From: Diphasiastrum complanatum
Taxonomy: Eukaryota > Streptophyta > Lycopodiopsida > Lycopodiales > Lycopodiaceae
DNA length: 59,509 bases
Assembly: GCA_029204225.1 (NCBI GenBank)
Contig: CM055107.1
Coordinates: forward strand, 5,282,488-5,341,996
Direction: 5' to 3'
Part shown: one piece after another, positions 20,244 to 32,840 of the stretch
Layout of the letters: the number at the start of each line of letters is the position of its first letter
Position numbering within the stretch: position 1 is the first letter of the stretch
The notes under the pieces: generated by a model
Databases searched by the model: none
Seen by the model: the letters and a program-made list of their open reading frames with translations, nothing else
Told to the model about the DNA's origin: nothing
Program-made: the position numbers and the translations under genes

Positions 20244-20747
20244 TGTTATGTCCATGACCAGTAGATAGGATACAGTATACTCCTAGTCTTGGATACATGG
20301 TACTCCAGTGAAACAAGCTATTAGTTATGCCACATCATACTAGACATGATCCGAAAGTAACTAATATCCTTGTGAGGCCCAGAACACACTAAGTGGAGTT
20401 TAGACAAGGTAATGAGACAGTGTGTGCTCAATAGCAATCCTATGAATAGTTGGCATAGGACTCTATTCTAGGTGAATCTATGTATAGGGATCATAGAGCT
20501 ATGCATGGCTATGTGCCCAAGATGCATTAGGCTCTATATAAGAGGACCAAACTCGCCCTACTCCTCATCATGGTTCTTGATTCATTGTCAGACTCTCACT
20601 CTACATTCATTCTTCTTGTTCCTTGGCTTGGGGGTGAGGCTTCTAGATATTGATTGGATGCTTGTACTTGGTTGGGTGGTTTCTCCACAGTGTGTTATCC
20701 TTTTGTGTTTAGGATTTGTAAGCAGGATCTAAGGAGCTTCCCTTATA
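20244..20747 (+). repeat. G1 3' LTR
   Basis: It starts TGTTATGTCC right after the polypurine tract and ends CCCTTATA before target duplication AATGT. It is very similar to the 5' LTR with scattered substitutions and a deletion of about 19 bases near 20424, so the insertion is of moderate age. Confidence 0.95.
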
Positions 20748-23358
20748 AATGTGTGCTACTTTTTAGTGCGTCAAAGAATTGTTGAGCTACACAAAGAAGA
20801 TTTTGTGGAATGTTTTGGGTTACCAACTATAGGTTCTACCAAAAAATCGAAAAAGATAACAGATTCGGCGTTGCTGGAGAAATGGTTTGACTTGTCTGAA
20901 GGCGAGGATTCCATTTATTAGGAAACGAAAGGCTACAAGGTTAGCTACCTAAAGGATACTGCCATCATAGGGTTCATATGTGCGACATTATATTTGGCGC
21001 TGATAAAAATGCCACTATATCAGCTTCAAATTTTGGCTACCTACTCCAATCATTTGATGAAGAGCTAGTCGATTTTGCGACAATATCGTATCAAATGTTT
21101 ATCAAAGCTCTGAAGAAGTCCCAAAATATTAGGCAATCGAGTCATTTGGCTGCACATTTGAATTTGATGAATGAAGAAGAAGCAGGGCTTATGACAAGAA
21201 CGGTCACCCGTACCGTGGAACACATGTTTAAAGATGATGTTGAAACAAGTGCAACACATTTTGATGTGGGTGGAGATCGTAATTTAGAAGCAGAGGCGAT
21301 TGATGTTGATGACACACAACAGTTGCTTGAAGACCTAATGGAAGACCAATGAGCTACTGTTGTTGAAAAAGAAAAGGAGATGTCTCAAAGCCCTAATTTT
21401 CACAAGGAAACTCTTGAAGATGATGATAACGAACAGGCAAGTGAAGAGGACCTCTAGCTGCCAAAGAAATTTAAGGAGATGCCCGAAAAATTGGACCGTA
21501 AGTCTATTGATGCAAAAACTCTAATGTTTGATCTGTCAGATTTAGCTTCTACAACAATTTATCCAACGCGGCAGACGTTCCTAACCAATACTGGAAGTTT
21601 AATTGAATATATTAGAACTCGAGAAAAGAAAAGATATGAGTTCAGTAGATTGCAGAGTCGAGTAGAAGATCAGCAAGAGTTAATTTTGAAATTATTTGTT
21701 GATGCTGCTAAAGTGCCAGAATTATTGCTGTTGATGAGCACGAAGGATGTTGAGATACATGATTTAAAGACTAATGATGAAGTACAGCTATAGTTAATAA
21801 AGGAAAAAGATTTACAGAGGGTTCAGTTGATGCGAGAGGTCGAAGAACTGAGAAATGACATCTCAAGCAAGAAAAACTAGTTGCTGAAGAAACAATATGA
21901 AAATTTCGCTTTGGAAAGTCAAAATTCGAAATTACAGAAAGAGCTTGATAATATTAAGCTCAAACATTTGGTTGCCCAAACTTATCAAGCAGAGAGACTG
22001 ATGTATAAAGCAGAGCTGTTGCAAGCACAAATCGAAAATCAAAGTTTGAAAAAAAATTTGAATACCCTAATTATAGAGAAGGGAACTTTGACGATGAATA
22101 GGGCTAAGTTCAAAAAGTATCAAGCTGACACAATTGAAATTATAAAGACAAAGCTACTGGCACCCTTGTAGGAAGAAAATGAGCCTTGTTAAGTGCTCTA
22201 TTCAAAGAAGCCGAGGAAGATGACTCTCTAAGTTCAGATACTAAACCTGAAACTACTGAAAAAGAGAAAGCGTTCCAGAAGGAAATAATAGAGTGTACTA
22301 ATCCCTTGGATCATGGACGAGTTCAAGAGTTGGAAGGACGCTTGGAACATCTGATTCAGGCCAAGCCAGTGATGAAGGATCAAGAAGTGCAGACTGCGGA
22401 TTTATCATCAGAATTCGGTTCCGAGAATGACCATTTTATTGATCATTCAATTCACTAGAGTGAATACTCAAAGGAAGAGGGGGTGGAGCCGACTAAGGAA
22501 AGGAAGAGAAGAAGGAAAGAGGTAAGGTCGAGACCTGAACCCAATCCAGTGCTTATGACAGAATTTTTTCATCTCAAAAGGAAATTTTTTACTTATATGT
22601 CGCAGCTCAAAAACATTGAGCAATTGTGGATGATAGAGGATGCTTTTATGCCTGGATTGAAACGATATAATAATAAAGATTGGAATGAAATCTAGAGAAT
22701 TGAAGACTTCATGCCACTCTGGTCAACCCTAACTTTGGAAGAAAAAGAATGTCTTTCTTGGGCAATTTTGTAAGGTTTTTTTGTGGTAGAAAAGCCAGGG
22801 CTGATAGAGATTTTAGTAGGAAGTTTTTCATTATTTGCTTTGGAGTATCTACAAACTAAAGAATTAACTTTCATTACGGAATCAGGTGCCCGATTCAAGG
22901 AGCACCACTTCATTCGGTTTTCTTGTTTTCAAAATGAAAAGATATTGGATGCTGAAACCATCTTTAAGAAATCCAGAATTGACAGAAAAATCAACTACTA
23001 TTATTCTGAATTGTGGGCCCTGTACATTAAGTGGAAAGATAAATATGTAAAATATTTTGTTGAGATGTCAAAAGGTATAGCTAAGAGGGATAAACACCTA
23101 GCCCATCGTCTATGGATGACTTACCGAGTCCTTGACTTAACAGGATTTGTGGGCAGAACTTTGCTAACCTCTAATGTATTCTAGGATGGATTACTTGCCC
23201 ATCACGAAGGAAATTACAACTTTACATTTATCCAGAAAAAGGGGAGGAAGTCAATCCGAGGATTACTTGGAAAAGTTACAACAGAGAACATTATTCACAG
23301 ACACATTGAAGGTTCTATCCAAACCATATTGGAGCATATTTCTGAATTGATTCATTAA
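20748..23358 (+). pseudogene. Unrecognised coiled-coil gene, copy 1, main part
   Basis: The frame picks up after the G1 insertion (CYFLVRQRIVELHKEDF) and runs in pieces to a stop at 23358. Blocks: SIY.ETKGYKVSYLKD, ISASNFGYLLQSFDEE with ISYQMFIKALKK, an acidic linker (DVDDTQQLLEDLMED), a long charged coiled coil (about 21600-22170, ending IIKTKLLAPL), an acidic spacer with an RKRRRKE patch (about 22495), then LVGSFSLFALEYLQTKEL and NYYYSELWALYIKWKDKYVKYFVEMS. Stops near 20920, 21352, 21457, 21793, 21880, 22170, 22458, 22695 and 22772 and a few frame changes kill it. About 900 residues are implied. No nuclease, polymerase, gag or zinc-finger motif is visible. Its position after a Gypsy integrase suggests a third element-borne frame. 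Confidence 0.6.
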
Positions 23359-23740
23359 TAGTACAATTGTGCTTTCAGTCAGATTATGAGAAGTAGGATG
23401 AGAGGGGATGTTTGATTCCCCGAGTCATTTTGCAGGTTGCTTAGCTATTGAGTCAGAACTAGAGGAAGCATAATCTTGGAACTTGTGGTTAATCCAGTCG
23501 TGTGTGTAGCGACTGTTAGTTGCTCAATCCAATCATGGACATGCATGGCAATGCCTGGGATAGAACTAGTCTCAATAAACTATCAGAAAATTGTGAGATC
23601 ATTGTTTAATATTGAAAAGGTTGTACTGGCTACCTGAACTAAATATCCTTTGATAACCAGTTATTTATCTTTTACACAAAATGACAGTTTCCAGAACGAC
23701 ATCTTATATACTACATTAAATACCTTAAACGCAATTTGGT
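23359..23740. other. 3' flank of coiled-coil gene copy 1
   Basis: Non-coding. A purine-rich AGGATGAGAGGGGATG at 23395-23410 could be a relic polypurine tract, but no LTR follows that matches any other in the window. An AATAAA lies near 23574. Confidence 0.35.
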
Positions 23741-23749
23741 GTGTTACGA

Positions 23750-23910
23750 CACACCATACACAATTATATCTGGTGTGCTTTACAAATTAGGAAGTGATGA
23801 TGAACTCCGAAGGTGCCTAGAACCAAAAGAAATTCAAATAGTAATGAAATCTTTTCATGAAGAAGCTGGAGGACACTATACATTTGATTTTTATAAGAAC
23901 ACATATTGAT
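23750..23910 (+). pseudogene. Gypsy RNase H-integrase linker and H2C2 start
   Basis: The plus strand encodes SGVLYKLGSDDELRRCLEP then EIQIVMKSFHEEAGGHY, the conserved approach to the integrase zinc domain. The HxxxxxxGGH pair is intact here, unlike the copy at 14012. The frame is lost after about 23905, where copy 2 of the coiled-coil gene begins on the other strand. Confidence 0.85.
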
Positions 23911-23928
23911 TTTTACTTAGAAATTTTA

Positions 23929-25402
23929 CTACAGCCAAAACCTTCTAAGCCGGTCTACAGAATGGACTTCTCGTTTCTTCATGAGAGTGGAAAGTTCTTC
24001 AAAATAGGAAGGATAATTGTCCTCCCACTTAATATAGAATTTCCAAAGGTTTGGATAATAGTAATCAATTACTTTATCTTTTCGAGGTTTATTTAGGCAC
24101 TTTCGGATGTCTAACACCTTTGTGTTCCTTGTTAGAGCAAAACTCAAATGATGTTGGCTCTTGAAGGTCTTGTTCAATTTTTTGAGCAAGTTAATTTCTT
24201 TAATTCTGATAAATTCTAGGGCATAGATGGAGTAACTACCAATTAACATTTTAGTTAATCTAGACCTTTCCACTTCTGCTTCTCGAAAAATAACTGTAGA
24301 TAAAGCCTCATTTTCTTTCCGTATAGGAGCCAAAAACTTTGTTTTGAAAACCTCAATAATATCAGCCCTATATTTCTCAAATTTAGATTTATTCACTAGA
24401 ATACCTCCCTTTTCAGAAGTTACGGAGGCAAGGAAGGTCTGAAGGCTCCGATTTTTCAGCTGCGCCTTAAGTGCTTCTTCTTTATATCGTACGCGCTCTT
24501 CCTGGAAGGATTTTGCCATTTCCATTCGAGGCCAAATGTCGTCTACGTCCTTCGTCAAGTTCAAATTCGAAGTTTGGGCAGCCACGAGTTTTTGTTGCTC
24601 CAGCAGGAATACATTCTTTTGTGCAGCATGCTCGGACTTTAACTCCTCATAGCCTCTTTGCAATGCGGTCATGAGCAAGTCTTGTTGCAGCCTTTCCTTT
24701 GTTAGATCGAAAATTTCGCATTTCTTCTCAGCGAGTTCTGATTGAAGCTCTGTGACTCGCTTTGCAGAAACAGTTAGGGCAGCAATGGTATTTTGTTGCT
24801 GCTTGACTGGAAATTTTAGAGCTTGTAATTTTTCAGCTTCTGCCTGCTGTCTCCGTATAAAGTTCGCTACTTCAATTGTAGACGAAAATAGATTCTACAA
24901 GACTGGATACAAAATGTGGTCAGACAAATCATCAAATTACGAACGTTTTTTCAAGTGTTTGCGTCCTTATTTTATTCATTCATAAATTGCTCGTCTGCAG
25001 TTTGGAAATCTTGGCCCCCGCCAGCTTCTATTATAACTTCGTCCTAGTCATCTACCCTAATGTCATCTGAAGATTGGATCATTGTTGCCATGGCATTCAT
25101 ATCCATGGCTGGCTCTTCCTCCTCCTCTGGGTCCTACAACATATGATCAATTAAGAAAAAGGTAGGAGTTATTGTATTGTCCAGCTGGTCTTGTTTCCTA
25201 TGGTCATTAATATTCCGTTGATCTTGAGTGTTAGCGCTAGTCTTGCCAACATCATACATGCTCTCCAATTTTTTGGCATCATCTTTCTTGAGTAGCTTCG
25301 TTTCTTTGTCAGTCAGTAGGCCTAAATATTCCACCCTATAATTGAATTGTGCCCCCCAAAGTGTTGCTAACTGAGGCTTCTTCATAGCTTTCAGAAACAA
25401 TT
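23929..25402 (-). pseudogene. Unrecognised coiled-coil gene, copy 2, 3' part
   Basis: On the minus strand the frame enters from element G2 as LFLKAMKKPQLATLWGAQ, goes through LTDKETKLLKKDDAKKLESM, an acidic linker, a coiled coil (YEELKSEHAAQKNVFLLEQQ and onward, 24678-24350) ending VFKTKFLAPI, and then the domain LIGSYSIYALEFIRIKEI with DYYYPNLWKFYIKWEDNYPSYFEELS. These match copy 1 block for block. The 249-codon stretch 24678-23929 is open. Upstream stops at 25133, 25045 and 24975 interrupt the linker. The target duplication of the G2 insertion (CAATT) forms the border at 25398-25402. Function unknown; see copy 1. Confidence 0.6.
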
Positions 25403-25888
25403 TGTTACGTCCATGTCCTGTATAAAGGAATCGGAATAATTCCTGACGTGGATAGTCGGTCACTCCAGATGTATATGGTTATTGGTTATGCCTCGTCATT
25501 CCGGGCTTGGCCTGTAAAGTAATTAATAATCATATGAGGGCCCAGACCTATAATTGGACATAGGAGCACTTGCATGGTGTTTGACTATTATAATGCAAGA
25601 ATAGGAGGTTAATAGCTAATATAGGCTGCATGGGGATCCTAAGGGGAATATTCTTTCTTTGGAGAGAGAATACTTACCATGGAAACTTGTCATCTTCCTA
25701 TTGGAAATTCAGTTTCTTTAGGTAGGATTCCTCTCCTCTCTTGTATTCATTCACCATGGCTTGGGGGCTAGATCCAAAAGGGAACTCCAGGAGGGATCTA
25801 GGATTGGATGGGTGGTTTTGCTGCACAGGTGTCCTTTTGGTTGTTTTGTAACAGGATCTAGTTAGATCTTCATAAGACGATTTTTACA
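25403..25888 (+). repeat. G2 5' LTR
   Basis: It starts TGTTACGTCC and ends TTTTTACA before G and the primer site. It shares with the G1 LTR the opening TGTTAxGTCCATG and the closing layout (GGATCTAG..AGATCTTCATAAG against GGATCTAAG.AGCTTC). The first 70 bases and the last 10 differ from the 3' LTR more than the middle does. Confidence 0.9.
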
Positions 25889-27022
25889 GTGGTATCAGAG
25901 CTATGGATTTGTTTGGAAGGTGGAGCTACTTCTTGTATTTTCTTAGTTTTTGTGGATTTCTCCTTGTATGTTACTTCCAGGTGGTGGAATTGATCTTCAA
26001 GTAGGTGGCCTCTCTGATTTGGTGTACTTTATGGATTTTTTTCCATAGATTTTGATGGAAATCAAAGGATTTTTAATGGTTTTAGTGAATTTTTCACCTA
26101 GAATTGAAGTTTTTTGCTTGGAATTGATCATAGGTACTGATGTAGTACGTTTTTCATATTGTACTTGCTATTTTACAAGAATTAATGATTGGATCTAATG
26201 ATTGCATGATCTTTGAATAGTTAAAAGGATGATTAGATAGTGATTTTGGACTAAAAATTGGGATTTTTAGACTAGAAATGGGTTATAGAATCCATATTTG
26301 ACTGAAATCAAAACTTTTAGTGCTTGCATGTAATGGATTTACATGGATTTGGATCTGATTGCACTTATTTGTGGATTTGACCCTCAAATTTGGTCAAATT
26401 TGGTCAAAATCATGGTGTTTTGATGTTTTTTGGACTAATTTTGTAGTAGATCTCAAAATTCTTGCATGCGTGTTTTGAAAGGTGTAATGAAGCTATCCTA
26501 ACGCTGTCATAGAGTTTGGTTAGGATTGGACACCATTAGGGGGCTCAAAACATCAAAAAAGTAGTGTATTTTTGACGATTTTTGGGCATAAATACCTATC
26601 AAATGGGGGTCTGAACCTTTTGGTTGTCATTACAAGCTTAAAGATATGATGGATTGAGTCTATTTTGAGCCATCATGCATCCAATTTGGATAGGTGAGCA
26701 TTAGACACCATCATGTTGAAGTTTTGCTTGTTGAAGGAGTCCAAAAATGCATTTTTTGCATGATCTGAGCTTGTGATTGCTTGTTGGACCTGTTAGAAGC
26801 TTCAATGCCTCTCTAATGAATCTTAGTAGAGTGCTTGTAACCTCTGATTGGATGCTTATTGGGCTGGAGTTGAATTTTTAATGATACCACCTACAAAACG
26901 TGCACCCTCCTACCTGATTTTCTGTCATTTACAGCTCACACGTGTGAAGCCTAGGTGGTAAGGTGATGTGGCAAGTACCTTTTAGACCCACTCTCCCTCT
27001 GTATTGTGCTTTACAGCGACCA

Positions 27023-27578
27023 ATTTGGTGTCATGTGCCAAATCTCAAGCAAATAGCAATTACAAAAGAAGTAAAGCTAATAGCAAGAAAAGTACATAGC
27101 ATTCAAAATAGCATATCAATAGAAAGCTAGAAACATGGAAATCACAATAGAATCACATTAGCAATGAAAGAAAGAGTACAATCAATGGAAATGGAGCATT
27201 GATTCATGTGGATAGGGCACATGAGACCTAGCAATGGAGATCCCTATGGCTCACATTCACAAAGAAGCTAGAAGCTCTCACTTGCAAATGAGCCAAAAGA
27301 TTCACAAAATGATGTCTCTTGTCTAGTTATAGACAATGCTCTTACTTAAATAAACATAACTATTTTGAAAGATAGTTAACCCTTGTTAAGCATTATTTAG
27401 CCTACATTGGGCCCTTAGTGGCCTATTATCCTTATTTATTACTTTGAAGGGCCTAAAGAGGGAACCGTCTTGTTCTTAAGGCTAATAGCTCCTTTTGGGC
27501 CTACAAAGCTTACAATGGATATTCTGATGCATCGATAAGCATGGATGTACTAAAAGTACTTGACATTTGGTGTCATGT
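27023..27578. repeat. 528-bp insertion flanked by 14-bp direct repeats inside G2 leader
   Basis: ATTTGGTGTCATGT occurs at 27023-27036 and again at 27565-27578. The leader reads through smoothly if the intervening 27037-27564 is removed (GACCAATTTGGTGTCATGTAGAGAAAG). A 14-bp target duplication is typical of target-primed non-LTR insertion, but neither end shows a poly(A). The inserted DNA is rich in short GCAATGGA/TAGCAA motifs and has no coding frame. Family not recognised. Confidence 0.7.
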
Positions 27579-28199
27579 AGAGAAAGTTATGGTTGTCGGA
27601 AGTTTGACAATTTTTGAACTAAAATTTACAAAATTTTCGAAATGTTTTGATGCATGCATGTTTGTAACTCAGTGTAGTGATTGTCTGTTGATAAAAATGT
27701 ATGAATAGACCTGTATGCATGCTTAGAGCATATTGCATGCGTAATCAGTAGATTGATCAGATGAATTCTTGCATGAAGCTATAGACTTCCTAGTGTCTAG
27801 GCTATTTTGGAAAAAAAAAAATCATTTTTACGAAAAAATCAATGCATGTCCAGTTTGTTGCATGCAGATTGTTTCAAAATGATTTCGATATGTGACAGTG
27901 CTTGTGAATTTGATAGATCGATCTTCTTAATCGATTTTCACAGTTGGTCCATTTTGAACGGATTTCGAAAATTTCAATGCTAATTTCTCAGTTTCTTGGC
28001 AATTTACGTAATAATTAATTTTTTTATTTAAATCACTGCATGTCATGTTGGATGCATGCTGGATGTTTCAAGATCCTTCCAATATGTGATGGTAACTGTG
28101 AAACTGTCAAGTCGATGTTTGATCGATTTTCACAATTTAGGTCCCTATTGAATAGAATTTGAAAATCCCAGTTTACGTAAAATTTGAAGAAACCATGGA

Positions 28200-31100
28200 C
28201 ATTTTCAATTTGTTCAAATTCATTGGTTATTGATTATACAGAAATGACTTATAAAGTGAATGATCTTAATGTATTGGAATTAGTCAGTTCTTTAAGATCA
28301 ATGTAACCTTCACTTTTAGTTGAAGATTTTGTGATTCTGTCAATTAAGGAGCATTTCTTGTTTTAGGGATCAATAAGGACCAAGAATAATGTAAATCTAG
28401 TTGGAACCGTTTCTATGCTGATCCATAAGGGGATTTTCCAGGAATTAAGTGCGGCACTTAACGATTGGACAATAAAAAATGTCACGATGATTAGTGTTAA
28501 AGTTACTGATACCAAATTGAACTTTTTCCTAGTACAAATTTGGTTTTTTTAACTAGAACCACTTTTGGAAGGGAAAAAGGGCGAAAGTCTGAGATGTTGA
28601 TGATTCGTAGTCTTAGTGATCTAGTTATTTTATTTACATTCAATTCCTAAAGTTTAACTAATTGCAAGTGAGAATAAAATTGGGAATTATTCAAGAAGAC
28701 TGCCTCTAAGAATTTGGATTCATTTTCCCCTATGTGAAATAGAATTTCGAGAATTCAATGATTCTAAGGAAAAAGTGTGGCTAGATTGATAATCCATTTA
28801 TGGAACCATCTTTGTTTTGCAATTAGATTTGGATCTTGCAAAGTAAAGCAGATGGAAGGTGTTCCATACAAGAATCTAGTAATTTGGATTCTTTCCTGTT
28901 ATAGAGTATTTCTCTATAATGATTGTAACAACCAACAGGAATTCTAACCTGTAAAAGAATTAAATTCTTTTTACCGATTCTGAAATAGATATTGGATATC
29001 TAGAATAGTATGATATTCGGTTTTTTTGAGATTCATGTTCCTGATTAGATAATACACTTGTGGCATTTCAACTATACTTGAACGATGCATCTCATCTCGT
29101 CCATGTCGGGGCACAATGCGGAGTGGTATTCTTTGAGTATCGCTTAAGGGGCATGAGGGGTCTCAATGGTTTGAAGTATCTCCTGAAATTGGTTGTGAAT
29201 TTGAGCCTATATTTGGATATAGGATAGCCAAATAGTCTTTTTGACTTTTTTGGGCAAATTAGATCTATATGCGTAGGATTCTTGGAGGAAAAGCTGGTGA
29301 TATGAGACATCAGTGTATCCAAAGGAGATTTCTTGGGTAAGAATGACCTGTAGACCGATGGTTAGTGATTGATGTAATGGTAATACTAATAGAGTCCATT
29401 GGTTTTTGTTTAGGATATTTTGGGAATTATAAGATATAGATCGATCCCTAAATGGTATCTCATTAATTACAAAATATGGAAGCCCTTAAATCTATTTCTC
29501 TATTATATTAGACCTCTACTCTTTAGAACTTTCTTAATACATGACAATTGGATTCATATGATTCCTTCCAATGTAGAACTTTGTTTTGAAAGACTGTTAT
29601 AGTTATATGAAATTATACTTCCATATAAGATTTTTGAATATGGCTCGGAATTTAGGTTTTCAGAACCCTACCGTTAGTCTCTATTTGATAGTTGATTATT
29701 GAGAGGTAATATTTCTATCATTCGAAATAAGATATTCTATGATTCTGAGTAAAAAATCCGCTTTGTAATAGTACTGGATACTCATTACTAAATTTTTTGA
29801 ATCTTTGGTATCTTATATGTTGTCTCCTGAGTACTTTTTGATGAAAATTAAGGAATTTCTTTTTAAAAGGGAGAGAAGAAAAATAGGAATAAGTCTTTTG
29901 AGAAATTAGCCAGTTGCATTGACTTTGGAAAAAAATCATGTAGGTGTGCAAAGGTAGAACTATCCAGTTGGAATAGAGAAACTCTCTAAGTGATTATTTT
30001 GAATAATCTGAAACTAGAAGAGTTTTGGGGATATTGAGCTGTGAGATATTCATGATTATGGGAAGTAGTGGTAAAGATTAAATTAAGGTTTACTGATTGT
30101 TACCAAGTATCATTTTGTTATGGATTGGATCAGTGGAATATAGCTTTAATCTTAACTTTATGTCCAAAGATGTCTGTATAAGTTAGCCTAATCTTGGTTT
30201 GTATGCTAAGATCTGATGTAGGCTGATTGATTGAGGGAATTTCATTAATAAGACTTAGATGGTTGGAAAATTTGTGATGTGGAGTTATTCACTTCAAATA
30301 TTTTCCAGATATGTTATTTACTCATGAGGAATAGAGTTCTTTTTTAGCTGAGTTGCAAGATTCTCAATGAGTTATGTGAGTAACATACGCAGATTATGGA
30401 TATCTGTCAGTTGATAGCCTATGTTTATGTATAGAAACATAGTTGGATATGTTGCTTATGTACATCTTAATCTTGTGGATCTACTATGTATTCCTAAGTA
30501 TTGAGTTTATATCATATACTTAAACTAGTTAGTGTGCATAGACATATGAACAAGTAATGTGAGGAACAGTTACTTGCAGGTTAATGTCTCTTTCTGTGGA
30601 AGGATGATTCATTAACTTATTTATGGTTTAGAAGAAGATCTAAATTTGGTGTTATACATGTATAATTGAGGTCTGCACCTAGACATTTAAGATTTTTGAA
30701 TCATTTACAATTGACTTGAGTAATTGGATTACTCTTGATTAAAAGCTAATTAGATAAATAAGCAGTCTAAAGAGAATTCACCGGAAACTGTTTATTTTGA
30801 CCTATATTGCTTATAAGACACATGATTGTGAGTCATCTAGATTCATCAATGAGAATTGTGTGCATAGAATATAGAAGAATCTTGATATAGAATATAGGCT
30901 TGATGGAGAAACATTCTAAGTTATTGAGTATATCCCAGTGAGCTCATATTGGATGACAGAGTCTAACTAATGTCAAGGATAACTACTGAATTCAGTTGGA
31001 ATTCAGCAGAATTTTGTAATCCCTAAATGTGGTTCTAGGTAATTGTATAAAGTTTATATTGTTAAAGACAAATGTTATAATGGTCTTTAATTACTAGGTT

Positions 31101-32150
31101 GATTGTAGAATTTAGAACTCATAATCTGGTTAAGAATCGGATTGGAAGAATATTCTTGGAATCCAGTAACTTTTCTTGTGGAAAAGATTTCAGAATGTTT
31201 TTTATATTTCCTGAGTGGTATGTTGTGCATATACTCCAGTATCTCTCAATAATTAAGTATGATTTTGGAATCCGGTAAATTATTATTGATGAATCATAAG
31301 ATTCTAAATGTTTATGATTGACGGATCATAAATTGATACTAAAAGGTCATTAGATGATTATATGGAAATATGATAATTCTTAAGATAGTGAGTAATTCTT
31401 GATCAATTGGTTGAGTAAAAAATTTAGATTTGTTATTTGAACTCTAAATTTGTGTATAAACTTGAGATTGTTTGAATCTCACAGGCATTTTCATTAAGTA
31501 ATTGTTTACTTATGAGGAATTTGCTTACCTTTACAGATTGTAGTCAAGGAATGCTTGTATACTATTTTTCAGTCTGAAATCTTCGGTTAATTAGGAGCAG
31601 TTAAGTCTATCAAGATTGAATGGTTGCTATTTTTTGGCATGTGATGCTAGGGATAGAGCACTTAACTCAAGAGAGTATCTGGAGTACTCAGAACTGAGTT
31701 AAAGTCATTTTTATCTTGATGGATCTCCTAAGAGATTTTGGTGGGATGAGTTTTGTACCTTAGTTTCTGAAAAAATTCTAAGTGTATTTGTACTCTAGTG
31801 TAAGGTGAGAACTCACTCAGTGATTCATGTAAATTGAGTTTACAGGAAGGTGATGTTATTAGATTGGAGAGAATCAAACCCAATAGGAAAATTTAGCTTT
31901 TAGTGTACTTCTAAAGGTCAATATAGTATTTTAGTGTACAGATAGATAATTTGAGAAATATTCCATCTCTAAGTACTTATTTGATATTGAAGTCAAAATA
32001 AAGATTGATTTTCAGGGTAAAAGTGAAAGTTAAATGATTTATTTGTTAGCTTTTGGACTTAAACTTCAGGTTTGGTTGACTGCTATCCAGTGTATCATGC
32101 AAATTTAGTTTATTGATGATGACAGTTTGATGTATTGAAGATTTTACCCA
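28200..32150 (+). other. G2 interior, no coding sequence recognisable
   Basis: Four kilobases with dense stops in all frames and a strong bias to A and T. The position corresponds to gag-pol. It reads like a coding region destroyed by C-to-T decay, although reverse transcriptase motifs could not be picked out by eye. Confidence 0.45.
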
Positions 32151-32365
32151 TTTGGAGGACTTATCACTCAATGTACCTTTGGAGCCTGAAAGAGTACTCT
32201 AAACCAGAGATAAACAATTGAGAAAAATGTACTATCTCTAAGTGCTTGATTAGGTTGGTTGGACAGATTGAGGATAATGATTTATGGGAAAGAGTTAAAA
32301 GCATACAAATTGGATCTTTCCTAGTTACTCGTTCTGAGGACTGAACTGGTTTAAGGAGAGAAGAA

Positions 32366-32840
32366 TGTTACATCCATGTCTAGTATGTGGGATTTTGAGT
32401 AATTACTAACATGAATAGCTGGTCACTCCAGGTGTATATGGTTATTGGTTATGCCTCGTCATTCCGGGCTTGGCCTGTAAAGTAATTAATAATCATATGA
32501 GGGCCCAGACCTATAATTGGACATAGGAGCACTTGCATGGTGTCTGACTATTATAATGCAAGAATAGAAGGTTAATAGCTAATATAGACTGCATGGGAAT
32601 CCTAAGGGGACTATTCTCTCTTTTGAGAGGGAATACTTACCATGGAAAAACTCGCCCATCTTCCTATTGAAAATTCAGTTTCTTTAGTTGGGATTCCTCT
32701 CTTCTCTTGCATTCATTCACCATGGCTTGATCCAAGAGGGAACTCCAGGAGGGATCTAGGACTGGATGGGTGGTTTTGCTCCACATGTGGCCTTTTGGTT
32801 GTTTTGTAATAGGATCTAGTCAGATCTTCATAAGGCGACA
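32366..32840 (+). repeat. G2 3' LTR
   Basis: It starts TGTTACATCC and ends GGCGACA before the target duplication CAATT. The middle (GGTCACTCCAG through GCATGGTGT) is nearly identical to the 5' LTR, while the first 60 bases are clearly divergent. Confidence 0.9.

Larger units (their letters stand above)
15518..20747 (+). mobile_element. Ty3/Gypsy LTR retrotransposon G1, 5.2 kb, defective
   Basis: The element runs from LTR 15518-16040 to LTR 20244-20747 with a 5-bp target duplication AATGT on both sides. A primer site TGGTATCAGAG starts at 16042, and a polypurine tract (AAGGAGGG) precedes the 3' LTR. The order gag, protease remnant, reverse transcriptase, integrase, chromodomain-like tail is that of the chromovirus branch. 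Two internal deletions remove the gag zinc knuckle plus protease active site (near 18166) and the RNase H plus integrase zinc domain (near 19302). It cannot be autonomous. It inserted into coiled-coil gene copy 1. Confidence 0.95.
25403..32840 (+). mobile_element. Gypsy-like LTR element G2, 7.4 kb, interior decayed
   Basis: LTRs at 25403-25888 and 32366-32840 enclose it, with target duplication CAATT at 25398-25402 and 32841-32845. Primer site TGGTATCAGAG starts at 25890; a purine run AAGGAGAGAAGAA precedes the 3' LTR. Almost no coding frame survives. Near the end, about 32155-32300, the chromodomain-region sequence of G1 is recognisable at the DNA level (TTGGAGCCTGAAAGAGTACT...GATAAACAATTGAGAAA). 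The interior 28300-32150 is very AT-rich and full of stops. G2 therefore belongs to the same superfamily branch as G1 but is much more eroded. Confidence 0.9.
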
